Source: an uncultured Oscillospiraceae bacterium
GTDB taxonomy: Bacteria > Bacillota > Clostridia > Oscillospirales > Ruminococcaceae
DNA length: 20,211 nt
Reading direction: 5' to 3'
Assembly: GCA_934454435.1 (NCBI GenBank)
Contig: CAKSGA010000042.1
Span: 1 to 20,211, forward strand
The translations under genes and the position numbers were made by a program. The notes under the pieces were generated by a model. That model was not told the DNA's origin. It ran no database searches and worked only from the letters and a program-made list of their open reading frames with translations. Shown in pieces: positions 8,317-15,382 of this stretch (its first letter is position 1; the number at the start of each line of letters is the position of its first letter).

Positions 8317-8344
8317 AACCTCATTCTGTCTACTGAATGAGCAA

Positions 8345-8548
8345 TTACTTGCCCATATTGTAGCGCTTCTTAAATCTGTCAACACGTCCGCCAGTGTCAA
8401 CCAGCTTCTGCTTACCGGTGAAGAACGGATGGCACTTGGAGCAGATTTCTACTCGGATGTCCTTCTTGGTAGAGCGTGTCGGGATCTCGTTACCGCAAGC
8501 GCATCTGATAACAGTAGCCTCGTATGCGGGATGAATACCTTCTTTCAT
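8345..8548 (-). CDS. rpmE: 50S ribosomal protein L31 (zinc-binding type)
   Basis: A 67-residue L31, a component of the large ribosomal subunit near the central protuberance. Four cysteines C16, C18, C36 and C39 (CACG and CSKC) mark the zinc-containing C+ form; many bacteria use a zinc-free paralog when zinc is scarce. The N-terminus MKEGIHP matches Bacillus RpmE. A GTG at 8557 would add three residues, but ATG at 8548 with GAGGTG six bases upstream is the family start. It has its own promoter and a structured leader, and a strong terminator behind it, so it is probably transcribed alone. Confidence 0.97.
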   Translation of the reverse strand: MKEGIHPAYEATVIRCACGNEIPTRSTKKDIRVEICSKCHPFFTGKQKLVDTGGRVDRFKKRYNMGK

Positions 8549-8627
8549 GAATTTCACCTCAATCCATATATGCCAAACCCTGGTTTGCTTACCATCAGCG
8601 GTTCAGACCTTGGCATAGTCATTACAA
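8549..8627 (-). promoter_or_regulatory. Structured 5' leader of rpmE, candidate L31 leader
   Basis: The predicted transcript has an 80-base leader. TATGCCAA (minus strand, 8617-8610) pairs perfectly with TTGGCATA (8576-8569), closing a 33-base interior that holds shorter pairings such as TGGT/ACCA and GGT/ACC. The closing stem ends close to the GAGGTG ribosome binding site. Ribosomal-protein leaders for L31 are known in Firmicutes and feed back on translation; I could not match this to the published consensus from memory. Confidence 0.45.
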
Positions 8628-8633
8628 TTATAT

Positions 8634-8662
8634 ATTTTAGCACAACTTCTCAGAAAATGCAA
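8634..8662 (-). promoter_or_regulatory. rpmE: rpmE promoter
   Basis: On the minus strand TTGCAT (8662-8657) and TAAAAT (8639-8634) are 17 bases apart. The start site should fall near 8627. It lies between the pgm stop codon and the L31 leader. Confidence 0.7.
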
Positions 8663-8671
8663 GAGGTTTTG

Positions 8672-8694
8672 CGAAATTTTCTGAAAAATTTTCG
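8672..8694 (-). terminator. Weak AT-rich hairpin after the phosphohexomutase gene
   Basis: CGAAATTTT and AAAATTTTCG are inverted with one bulged base and a short loop, 24 bases past the mutase stop. There is no U-run after it on the minus strand, so termination would be inefficient and read-through into rpmE is possible. Confidence 0.3.
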
Positions 8695-8717
8695 TTCTAC
8701 ATGGAACTTTATTCCAG

Positions 8718-10433
8718 TCAGAAGCCGAGGATCTTAGTGAAATCAGCGGAGAGCTTTTCCTGGAGAGCCACAGCGTCAGCTTTCTGGGCACCGGTCGTGG
8801 TGTAGTAAACCTTGATCTTGGGCTCGGTTCCGGAGGGTCTGATAACAACGCTTGCGTTATCCTGGAGGAAGAATGTGATAACGTTGGACTTCGGCAGGGT
8901 GATCTGTTCGGTCTTGCCACCAGTGAAGGTCTTTACGGAAGCCTCGTAGTCAGCAACTGCCTCGACAGCCAGACCGCCGATGGACTTCGGACCGTTCTTC
9001 CTGAGGTCGGACATGATCTCGCTCATGCGTTCCATACCGCTCTCGCCCTCGCAGGTGAAGGTGTCGAGCTTGTTGAAGTATACGCCGTACTCGTCGTACA
9101 TTCTCTTTCTTGCTTCGATGAGGGAGATCCCCTTTGTGCGGTAGAACGCAGCCATCTCGCAGATGAGCATGGAAGCTACTACGGCGTCCTTATCACGTAC
9201 ATAGCCGCCTGCGAGGTAGCCGTAGCTCTCCTCGAAGCCGAAGATGTAGCGATCCTCTTCGCCCTTTGCTTCCAGGAAGCCGATCTGCTCGCCGATGAAC
9301 TTGAACCCGGTGAGTACTTCACGCAGCTCAACGCCGTACTTCTTGCAGATTGCCTTGGTGATATCGGTGGTTACGATGGTCTTAACTGCAACAGGGTCCT
9401 TGGGCATGGTGCCGAGGGCGATACGCTCCTTGCAGATGTATTCGAGAAGCAGTGCGCCGACTTCGTTGCCGGTGAACAGCTCGTAGTGGTCACCATCGGG
9501 AACTGCGATACCTACACGGTCGCAGTCAGGGTCGGTAGCGAGAAGCAGGTCGGGCTTTTCCTTTTCGCAGAGCTTCAGACCTACAGCGAGAGCTTCCTTG
9601 ATCTCAGGATTCGGATAGGGGCAGGTGGGGAAGTTTCCGTCAGGGTTCTCCTGCTCAGGAACTACAACGACGTCCTTTATGCCGATCTCCTTGAGAATAC
9701 GGCGTACAGGCTTGTTGCCGGTGCCGTTAAGAGGAGTGTAAACGACTTTCAGACCGCTTCCTGCAACGAGGTCGGTGTGCAGACCCTGTTCCTTGACCTT
9801 TGCGAGATATGCGTCGATAACGTCGTCGCCGATGAAACTGATCATGCCGTCAGCGACAGCCTTGTCGAAATCAGTGGACTTTACGCCGTCAAAAATGTCT
9901 ATAGCGTTGATCTTTGCAAGAACGGCCTCGGCAGCCTCAAGGGTCAGCTGGCAGCCGTCGTTGCCGTATACCTTGTAACCGTTGTACTTAGCGGGGTTGT
10001 GGCTTGCTGTTACCATGATACCGGCACCGCAGCCGAGGGCTCTTACAGCCCAGGAGAGCATAGGAGTAGGCATGAGTTCCTTATAGATGTGGACCTTGAT
10101 GCCGTTGGCAGCGAGCACCTCAGCAGCACTCTTGGAGAAGTAGTCGGACTTGATACGGCTGTCACAGGAGATAGCCACTACCTTCTTCTCACCGCTTGAG
10201 AGAATGTACTCAGCAAGACCCTGAGTAGCCTTCTTTACGGTGTAAACATTCATTCTGTTGGTTCCGGCGCCGATAACGCCACGGAGTCCGCCGGTGCCGA
10301 ATTCAAGATCACGGTAGAAACGGTCGTTCTTGCCGTCCTCGTCGTCCTTTATGCTTTCGAGTTCTTTCTTGAGATCCGGGTCAGCGACTGCCTTGGCGAG
10401 CCACAGATCATACTGCTTCTGAATATCTGCCAT
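8718..10433 (-). CDS. pgcA: Phospho-sugar mutase (phosphoglucomutase/phosphomannomutase family)
   Basis: A 571-residue alpha-D-phosphohexomutase that probably interconverts glucose 1-phosphate and glucose 6-phosphate, linking glycogen/cell-wall sugar nucleotides with glycolysis. Four family signatures appear in order: the phosphoserine loop TASHNP with Ser144, the metal loop DPDCDR, the sugar-binding loop GFEESYG, and the phosphate-binding RPSGTEPKIKVYY near the C-terminus. Length and the N-terminal FGTGGLRG motif fit the PgcA/PGM2-like subgroup, whose members can also use mannose or pentose phosphates, so exact substrate is uncertain. The ATG has AGGAGGA upstream. It is expressed from a near-consensus extended -10 promoter, consistent with a highly expressed central-metabolism gene. 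Confidence 0.95.
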   Translation of the reverse strand: MADIQKQYDLWLAKAVADPDLKKELESIKDDEDGKNDRFYRDLEFGTGGLRGVIGAGTNRMNVYTVKKATQGLAEYILSSGEKKVVAISCDSRIKSDYFSKSAAEVLAANGIKVHIYKELMPTPMLSWAVRALGCGAGIMVTASHNPAKYNGYKVYGNDGCQLTLEAAEAVLAKINAIDIFDGVKSTDFDKAVADGMISFIGDDVIDAYLAKVKEQGLHTDLVAGSGLKVVYTPLNGTGNKPVRRILKEIGIKDVVVVPEQENPDGNFPTCPYPNPEIKEALAVGLKLCEKEKPDLLLATDPDCDRVGIAVPDGDHYELFTGNEVGALLLEYICKERIALGTMPKDPVAVKTIVTTDITKAICKKYGVELREVLTGFKFIGEQIGFLEAKGEEDRYIFGFEESYGYLAGGYVRDKDAVVASMLICEMAAFYRTKGISLIEARKRMYDEYGVYFNKLDTFTCEGESGMERMSEIMSDLRKNGPKSIGGLAVEAVADYEASVKTFTGGKTEQITLPKSNVITFFLQDNASVVIRPSGTEPKIKVYYTTTGAQKADAVALQEKLSADFTKILGF

Positions 10434-10463
10434 TATATGTTCCTCCTGTTGTTCTGTATTTAA

Positions 10464-10488
10464 TCAGGCGGGAATTACCTCTGCCTGA
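10464..10488 (-). promoter_or_regulatory. Small hairpin in the phosphohexomutase leader
   Basis: TCAGGC (10464-10469) and GCCTGA (10483-10488) form a perfect 6-bp stem with a 13-base loop in the untranslated leader, about 30 bases before the start codon. No U-run follows. Its role, if any, is unknown; it may stabilise the mRNA. Confidence 0.35.
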
Positions 10489-10500
10489 ACAATCACTAAT

Positions 10501-10529
10501 ATTATAGCATACTCTTCACCGAATTTCAA
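10501..10529 (-). promoter_or_regulatory. pgcA: Promoter of the phosphohexomutase gene
   Basis: On the minus strand TTGAAA (10529-10524) and a perfect TATAAT (10506-10501) are separated by 17 bases, with TGC directly before the -10, an extended -10. The start should be near 10494, giving a leader of about 60 bases. Confidence 0.85.
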
Positions 10530-10533
10530 GAGG

Positions 10534-10580
10534 AAAAAGCAAAAATTCGTTAAGTCCTGTGAAGAGGTTATTACTTAACG
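10534..10580 (-). terminator. Orphan minus-strand intrinsic terminator
   Basis: A perfect 8-bp stem CGTTAAGT / ACTTAACG with a 17-base loop (10573-10580 and 10548-10555), followed on the minus strand by AATTTTTGCTTTTT. It lies just upstream of the phosphohexomutase promoter, and no minus-strand gene precedes it. It may insulate that promoter or end a small RNA. Confidence 0.5.
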
Positions 10581-10696
10581 CCGTATGCTAAATACTTTAT
10601 ACTTAAATGAGTACCAGCGCATCTATAAATCCACGTGTTCCTTTACAGTTCTGAACACAGGATCATTGTCGGGGGCTGAATTTTATTCTTTCCCCC
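10581..10696. other. Gene-free structured segment between divergent promoters
   Basis: No convincing ORF is present. ATCC-AC-GTGTTC (10629-10640) pairs with GAACAC-A-GGAT (10653-10662), giving 10 base pairs with a small internal loop. GGGGG (10671-10675) can pair with CCCCC (10692-10696) immediately before the DUF3793 -35 box. Together with the terminator at 10534-10580 this makes up most of the 413-base gap between the phosphohexomutase and DUF3793 genes. Confidence 0.4.
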
Positions 10697-10725
10697 TTGA
10701 CAAAATGAAAAGAATATGCTATTAT
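10697..10725 (+). promoter_or_regulatory. Promoter of the DUF3793-flavodoxin operon
   Basis: A perfect TTGACA (10697-10702) and TATTAT (10720-10725) are 17 bases apart, with TGC before the -10 box. Transcription should start near 10732, inside the first TTAG-N6-CTAA dyad. Confidence 0.8.
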
Positions 10726-10731
10726 ATTTAT

Positions 10732-10749
10732 GGTTAGAGAAAACTAACC
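10732..10749. promoter_or_regulatory. GGTTAG-N6-CTAACC dyad at the transcription start, probable operator
   Basis: Perfect 6-base arms GGTTAG and CTAACC flank AGAAAA directly downstream of the -10 box, where a bound repressor would block initiation. The arms resemble the half-sites of DtxR/IdeR-type metal-regulator boxes, although those usually have a much shorter centre. A related site TTAG-N6-CTAA lies at 10788-10801. Confidence 0.5.
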
Positions 10750-10753
10750 TATA

Positions 10754-10801
10754 CCGCATTTACTGCGGCTGTTTTATAATCGCAGAGTTAGTGCAAGCTA
10801 A
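10754..10801 (+). promoter_or_regulatory. DUF3793 leader with competing hairpins and second dyad
   Basis: CCGCA/TGCGG can form a hairpin followed by CTGTTTTAT, like a weak attenuator. The overlapping CTGCG (from the same TGCGG) can instead pair with CGCAG at 10781-10785. The two foldings exclude each other. TTAG-TGCAAG-CTAA (10788-10801) repeats the architecture of the upstream operator. The predicted untranslated leader is about 115 bases. Confidence 0.35.
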
Positions 10802-10846
10802 TAAGCGGATAAAATGACCCATATCAGCAAAGGATAGGAGAAGGCT

Positions 10847-11425
10847 ATGTCAACGGAAGAATGCAGGCGGTTCGAGAAGAAGCTCGCCATTCATACAGCA
10901 CCATCGCTGCTGGGAATAAAGTGCGCAAGTCTGCTGACCTTATCCCGCAGTGAGTTCGACATCGGGGGCAACGCCCGCAGGTTCAACCGCAGGGCGTCTG
11001 CGAGGGGACTTCGCATAAAGGTGCTTCGTGAAGAGTGCGCCTGTCGTGACCGTTCGCTGATACTACTCTATAATGAGAAAAAGTTGGCAGAGCGGCTTTT
11101 CGGAGCTGACGCCCGGGAGCTTCTGAGGGAATACGGCTATACGGACGAAATGTCGCTGGAACAGTGCCTTGACCGGCTCTCCCAGCGGACGGCATGCGAT
11201 GATTTCCCGCATGAGATCGGCGTGTTCCTTGACTATCCGGTCGAGGACGTCAGGGGATTTGTCCAGAACAGCGGCTGCAATTACAAGCTGTGCGGCTGCT
11301 GGAAGGTGTATGGCAGCGTTGAGAGCGCACGCAGAAAATTCGCAGCATATGACAGGTGCAGGGAATACCTTTGCAAAAAACTTGATCAGGGCGAGGATAT
11401 ATACCGTGCCCTGAGGATATCTTAA
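10847..11425 (+). CDS. DUF3793 family protein
   Basis: A 192-residue cytoplasmic protein with no signal peptide or membrane segment. The C-terminal half carries the DUF3793 signature: FPHEIGVFLDYPVEDVRGF, then NYKLCGCWKVYG, then a Lys/Arg-rich YDRCREYLCKKL helix. It is rich in cysteine (for example near residues 6, 26, 63-65 and in the CGCW segment), so metal or redox chemistry is possible. The function of the family is unknown to me. In Clostridia such genes often sit beside flavodoxins and ferrous-iron transport genes, which I recall as a general pattern rather than something visible here. AGGATAGGAG upstream is the ribosome binding site. The flavodoxin gene follows after 13 bases, so they form an operon under a dyad-controlled promoter. 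Confidence 0.88.
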   Translation: MSTEECRRFEKKLAIHTAPSLLGIKCASLLTLSRSEFDIGGNARRFNRRASARGLRIKVLREECACRDRSLILLYNEKKLAERLFGADARELLREYGYTDEMSLEQCLDRLSQRTACDDFPHEIGVFLDYPVEDVRGFVQNSGCNYKLCGCWKVYGSVESARRKFAAYDRCREYLCKKLDQGEDIYRALRIS

Positions 11426-11438
11426 GGAGGATAAATTT

Positions 11439-11846
11439 ATGAAAACAGCAGTTATTTACTGGAGCGGAACAGGCAATACGGAAGCTATGGCGAAAGCCGT
11501 GGCAGAGGGCGCAGGTGCAGATCTTTTCAGCGTTTCTGCATTCTCCGGTGATGTTGCCGATTATGACGCAGTGGCATTCGGCTGCCCGGCAATGGGCGCT
11601 GAAAATCTTGAAGAGGGCGAGTTCGAGCCGTTCTTCGAGGGTATTGAAAGCAAGCTCTCTGGCAAGAAAGTAGCTCTTTTCGGCTCCTACGGCTGGGGCG
11701 ATGGCGAGTGGATGCGTGAGTGGGCAGAGCGTGTTAAGAACGATGGGGCGGTCCTGGTAAACGATGAGGGCCTTATCGTGAACGAGAGCCCTGACGATGC
11801 AGCCCTGGCTGATTGCAAGGCGCTCGGTGCCAGGCTCGTTGGCTGA
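11439..11846 (+). CDS. Flavodoxin
   Basis: A 135-residue short-chain flavodoxin, an FMN electron carrier that can replace ferredoxin when iron is scarce. The FMN phosphate loop is SGTGNTE (9-15) directly after the first beta strand. The isoalloxazine loops are visible as CPAMGAENLEEGEFEPF and FGSYGWGDGEWMREW, the latter typical of clostridial flavodoxins. Length is normal for the short class. TAAGGAGG upstream of the ATG is an optimal ribosome binding site. Pairing with DUF3793 under one promoter with a metal-box-like dyad suggests iron- or redox-controlled expression; that is inference. Confidence 0.95.
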   Translation: MKTAVIYWSGTGNTEAMAKAVAEGAGADLFSVSAFSGDVADYDAVAFGCPAMGAENLEEGEFEPFFEGIESKLSGKKVALFGSYGWGDGEWMREWAERVKNDGAVLVNDEGLIVNESPDDAALADCKALGARLVG

Positions 11847-11896
11847 CAAAGACTTTGGGTACGGTGTTTTTGCTGTGCCGTGAATTCTATCTCTCC

Positions 11897-11935
11897 GGGA
11901 GATATCGCAATACCCGAATGCAGGCGATAGCTCCC
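11897..11935. repeat. Long imperfect hairpin downstream of flavodoxin
   Basis: GGGAG-A-TATCGC (11897-11908) pairs with GCGATA-G-CTCCC (11924-11935): 11 base pairs interrupted by one A-G mismatch, loop 15 bases. No U-run follows, so it is not a simple terminator. It may protect the 3' end of the flavodoxin mRNA. The true terminator lies 24 bases further on. Confidence 0.5.
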
Positions 11936-11958
11936 TGAGCCTATTTCATCATGACTTT

Positions 11959-11991
11959 GCCATGCACCGAAATGTGCATGGCGCTTTTTTT
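11959..11991 (+). terminator. Intrinsic terminator of the DUF3793-flavodoxin operon
   Basis: A perfect 9-bp stem GCCATGCAC / GTGCATGGC with a 6-base loop is followed by GC and seven T residues. Confidence 0.93.
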
Positions 11992-12032
11992 CTGAAACTT
12001 TTGTGATAACGCCGCTGAGTGGTCACTTTCAC

Positions 12033-12061
12033 TTGACAAACCGATTTCTGGGGGATATACT
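12033..12061 (+). promoter_or_regulatory. Promoter of the P-type ATPase gene
   Basis: A perfect TTGACA (12033-12038) and TATACT (12056-12061) are 17 bases apart. The start site near 12068 gives a short leader of about 25 bases to the ATG at 12093. Confidence 0.8.
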
Positions 12062-12092
12062 ATATTATATCATAAAGAAAAGAGGCGGGAAT

Positions 12093-14639
12093 ATGACTGA
12101 CATAAATACTGGCCTGACAAGCGACCAGGCTGCCGAAAAGACTTCCAGGGGCGAAAACGCCGGAGATGCTCCGGTCAGTTCCAAGAGTATAGGGCGTATT
12201 CTGTCCGATAATATATTCACGCTGTTCAATCTGATAAATGTCATTATTGCGGCGGTGGTATTTCTTGTGGGAGCATACCGGAACATGCTCTTTATGGGGG
12301 TCATTCTGTGCAATATTGCCATAGGAATTATCCAGGAGATACGTTCCAAGCGAATGATCGACAGGCTCTCCCTCATCTCTGCACCAAAGGCGCACCTGCT
12401 GCGGGACGGTGTCGAAACGGTGCTCCCGGTGGCGGATATCGTTCCCGGGGACATCATGCTGCTGGCTCCGGGCAGGCAGCTCTGCGCAGACGGCGTGCTG
12501 TCCTGCGGTTCCCTTGAGGTTGACGAGAGCCTGCTCACCGGCGAGAGCGACACAGTCGTGAAAAATCCGGGCGACACGCTGTATTCCGGAAGTTTCGTGG
12601 TTTCCGGCAGCGGAAAGGCGGAGGCCACTGCGGTAGGTCCCAATGCATATGCCAACAAACTCGCCGCCGGAGCCAAGAAGTACAAGAAGCGCCATTCCGA
12701 TATGATGGACGCCATCAACAAGATCATTTCCACGATATCAGTGTGTATTCTGCCGTTTTCGCTGGTTCTGTTCACAAAGGCGCTGTTCGTTGCGGGGCAG
12801 GGGATACAGTACAGCGTTACCAGTACTGCGGCTGCCGTTATCGGCATGATACCCGAGGGACTTGTGCTGCTGACGAGTATCGCACTTGCGGTCAGCTCCA
12901 TACGGCTGGCACGCAGGCGCACACTGTGTCAGGACCTTTACTGTGTTGAAAGTCTTGCAAGGGTCGATGTGCTCTGCCTTGACAAGACCGGAACCATCAC
13001 CACTGGCTGCATGAAAGTAAGCGATGTGATCAGGCTGGATGACAGTATTGACCCGGCTCCGGCGCTGGCAGCCCTTGCGGGAGCACTGGGAGAGGAGAAC
13101 CAGACCATGGCGGCGATAGTCCGGGAGTTTCCCGGCGGAAGCTCCATGAAGTGCATAAAGACCGAGCCGTTTTCCTCTGTGAGAAAATGGAGCGCAGCCC
13201 AGTTCGATGGTCACGGAACTTACGTGATAGGTGCCCCGAATTTCGTGCTTGGCAGGGAGGAGTACGCCGGGATAAGTGCCCGCTGCGAGGAATACTCCAC
13301 AAAGGGAATGCGTGTGCTGCTTCTGGCGGTGAGCGGCGGTGCGCTGCCTGACAAGGCGCTCCCGGCGGGACTTCACCCGGCTGCGCTGGTGGTCATCTCC
13401 GACGAGATACGGGAGAGTGCTCCGGCGACCCTGGCGTACTTCCGGGAGCAGGGGGTGGATATCCGGGTGATTTCCGGCGACGACCCCGTGACTGTAGCAA
13501 ACGTGGCAGCAAAAGCGGGTCTGGAGCACTCAGAAAGCTGCGTTGACGTTTCGACCCTCAGCGATGAAGAGCTGACCGCAGCGGCTGGGAAATACAAGAT
13601 TTTCGGCAGGGTGACACCGGCTCGCAAGCTGGCTCTTGTAAAGGCTCTGAAAGCCGCAGGGCACAAGGTGGCAATGACCGGCGACGGCGTGAATGACGTC
13701 CTTGCCCTGCGTGAAGCGGACTGTTCAGTTGCAGTCCAGTCCGGCAGTGACGCAGCCCGGTGTGTGTCACAGCTCGTTCTTCTCGACAGCGACTTCTCGT
13801 CAATGCCGCTTGCGGTGGAGGAGGGGCGCCGCTGTATCAACAATATCCAGAGGTCGGCGGCGCTGTTTCTGGTCAAGACTATCTTCTCGTTCCTGCTTTC
13901 GGTGATGTTCCTGTTTTCGTCCTCGGCGTACCCTTTCCAGCCAATACAGCTTACGCTTATAAGCGCACTGTTCATCGGAGCACCGTCATTTCTGCTGGCG
14001 CTTGAGCCCAATAAGGAGCGTGTCGAGGGAAGCTTCATCGCAAACGTGCTGAAAAAGGCGCTCCCGGGAGGTCTGACGGTTGTTCTGGGAATAGGCTCCC
14101 TGCTTGTGCTTCAGAATATTTTCGGTATCCCGCAGGAGAGGCTGTCGGTCATGGCGGTCTATGCGACTGCCGGTGCGCTGTACGGAGTGCTTTTTAGGGT
14201 CTGCAAGCCTTTCAGGAAGTGGCATATCGCAATGCTGGTCGCCGTCCCGGTACTGTTCTGCGGAGCCTGCTGGGTGATAAGCCCGCTTTTCTATATCGTA
14301 CCGCTGAGCTTTTATGAATGGCTGTGTATGGCAGGAGTCATTCCCGGGGAGCTCCTGGTGTTCTGGGGACTGGTGAACCTCCTTGGCAGGATATTGCGGC
14401 GATGGTCGGGAGGGTTCCCGCCGATGCCCCGGGCTAAGCGTGCCTGCGCAATTATCGTGCTTTCGCTTTCCGCAGTTTACATGCTGTGGCTGGCGCTCAT
14501 TGTGACGGATTATATCGCAGTGCTGAATGGTTCGCAGCCGGTGTTTGCAGCTGACGCCGGCGATGGTTCACTGAAAGGACTGTTGTATACCGTTACAGGT
14601 AATGTGATCCGGGTCTTCGGACACGATATCATTGTATAA
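12093..14639 (+). CDS. CtpE-like cation-translocating P-type ATPase
   Basis: An 848-residue membrane pump that couples ATP hydrolysis to cation transport. Signatures: TGES of the actuator domain (149-152), PEGL in membrane helix M4 (254-257), the DKTGTIT phosphorylation site with Asp297, and the hinge TGDGVND (529-535). The C-terminal third holds several hydrophobic helices. There is no N-terminal heavy-metal domain or CPC motif, so it is not a copper/zinc P1B pump. The M4 sequence IPEGLVLLTS is typical of the CtpE branch of P2-like ATPases, where a mycobacterial member moves calcium; calcium is therefore the best guess, not a demonstrated substrate. An in-frame ATG at 12003 would extend upstream across the promoter; the ATG at 12093 has GAGGCGGG upstream and is chosen. 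It is monocistronic between its promoter and a terminator. Confidence 0.93.
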   Translation: MTDINTGLTSDQAAEKTSRGENAGDAPVSSKSIGRILSDNIFTLFNLINVIIAAVVFLVGAYRNMLFMGVILCNIAIGIIQEIRSKRMIDRLSLISAPKAHLLRDGVETVLPVADIVPGDIMLLAPGRQLCADGVLSCGSLEVDESLLTGESDTVVKNPGDTLYSGSFVVSGSGKAEATAVGPNAYANKLAAGAKKYKKRHSDMMDAINKIISTISVCILPFSLVLFTKALFVAGQGIQYSVTSTAAAVIGMIPEGLVLLTSIALAVSSIRLARRRTLCQDLYCVESLARVDVLCLDKTGTITTGCMKVSDVIRLDDSIDPAPALAALAGALGEENQTMAAIVREFPGGSSMKCIKTEPFSSVRKWSAAQFDGHGTYVIGAPNFVLGREEYAGISARCEEYSTKGMRVLLLAVSGGALPDKALPAGLHPAALVVISDEIRESAPATLAYFREQGVDIRVISGDDPVTVANVAAKAGLEHSESCVDVSTLSDEELTAAAGKYKIFGRVTPARKLALVKALKAAGHKVAMTGDGVNDVLALREADCSVAVQSGSDAARCVSQLVLLDSDFSSMPLAVEEGRRCINNIQRSAALFLVKTIFSFLLSVMFLFSSSAYPFQPIQLTLISALFIGAPSFLLALEPNKERVEGSFIANVLKKALPGGLTVVLGIGSLLVLQNIFGIPQERLSVMAVYATAGALYGVLFRVCKPFRKWHIAMLVAVPVLFCGACWVISPLFYIVPLSFYEWLCMAGVIPGELLVFWGLVNLLGRILRRWSGGFPPMPRAKRACAIIVLSLSAVYMLWLALIVTDYIAVLNGSQPVFAADAGDGSLKGLLYTVTGNVIRVFGHDIIV

Positions 14640-14643
14640 AATG

Positions 14644-14669
14644 ACCCCCGGGCGTGCTTGTCCGGGGGT
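14644..14669. terminator. Bidirectional terminator between the ATPase and TetR genes
   Basis: ACCCCCGGGC (14644-14653) pairs with GTCCGGGGGT (14660-14669), ten pairs including one G-U, loop of six. It lies five bases after the ATPase stop and eight bases past the convergent TetR stop. The minus-strand side is followed by a T-rich CATTTTAT. Confidence 0.85.
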
Positions 14670-14676
14670 AACTTGT

Positions 14677-15339
14677 TCAGAAATCTTTTCTGATATTATT
14701 TAGTATCTCGTTTGTTTTAAGATTTTCCATATCATGACCGGGAACCGGAGCGGGAGTTGTGACATACATGTTTCCGCTCTTTATGAGTGAAGTTATCGCC
14801 AGGAACTCAGTGCCGAGGCGGTTTGCGATCTCATTTTCAGGGAACATGCACATCTTTGTTGCACAGAGTGCGCTTATTCCGTAGGTATATGTCCACATGT
14901 GCTGGAACAGGACCTTGGACTGTTCGGCGTTCAGACCATAGTCACGCTCTATAACTTCGGTGCAGAGATCCTCATATTCCCCGAGGCTTCCGAAGAAGGA
15001 GCCGGGATTTGCGGGCTTTTTGCTCTCGGTCATAAAAACGAGCTGGAACAGCTTTGGCTCCCTTATAGCGAACCGTACCATTCTGATACCAGCTTCCTTG
15101 AACGCCGGGGTGAAATCCACGACCTCACGGATGTAGCTGTTGAAGCGTTCCTTTGCGGCTTCGTGAACGAGTTCGACTACCTCGTCCATGCTCTTGAAAA
15201 CTGTGAAAATAGGTCTTGCTGAGCTACCGAGCCACTCGCCGAGGTTACGGGTGGTGAGGTACTCGATACCCTTTTCGCTGACGAGCTCAAGGGCTCCGTT
15301 TACTATTTCTTCTCTTGTAAATTTTGGTTTTGGCGGCAT
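14677..15339 (-). CDS. TetR/AcrR-family transcriptional regulator
   Basis: A 220-residue one-component regulator. The N-terminal TetR helix-turn-helix is visible in residues 6 to about 52 (FTREEIVNGALELVSEKGIEYLTTRNLGEWLG, then PIFTVFKSMDEVVELV). The remaining all-helical part is the ligand/dimer domain with no recognisable specificity. An open frame extends 79 codons upstream, but AAGGAGG just before the ATG at 15339 and the family N-terminus fix this start. It has a consensus promoter at 15383-15411 flanked by inverted repeats, suggesting autoregulation. Its targets are not obvious; the adjoining upstream gene encodes the methionine synthase reactivation protein, and read-through from that operon is possible because no terminator is seen between them. 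Confidence 0.9.
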   Translation of the reverse strand: MPPKPKFTREEIVNGALELVSEKGIEYLTTRNLGEWLGSSARPIFTVFKSMDEVVELVHEAAKERFNSYIREVVDFTPAFKEAGIRMVRFAIREPKLFQLVFMTESKKPANPGSFFGSLGEYEDLCTEVIERDYGLNAEQSKVLFQHMWTYTYGISALCATKMCMFPENEIANRLGTEFLAITSLIKSGNMYVTTPAPVPGHDMENLKTNEILNNIRKDF

Positions 15340-15382
15340 AGCTGCTACCTCCTTGAAAAACTGAAACGATGCTTGTGTTATT

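Noticed and set aside
7601..8737. 378-codon plus-strand open frame across yigZ and rpmE
   Set aside because: It is antisense to two recognisable genes with good ribosome binding sites, runs through the symmetric terminator, and resembles no protein family.
10607..10654. Short plus-strand frame MSTSASINPRVPLQF upstream of DUF3793
   Set aside because: Only 15 codons, no ribosome binding site, and it lies upstream of the consensus promoter.
12060..12695. Minus-strand open frames inside the P-type ATPase gene
   Set aside because: They mirror the reading frame of a strongly conserved ATPase and have no ribosome binding sites or recognisable domains.
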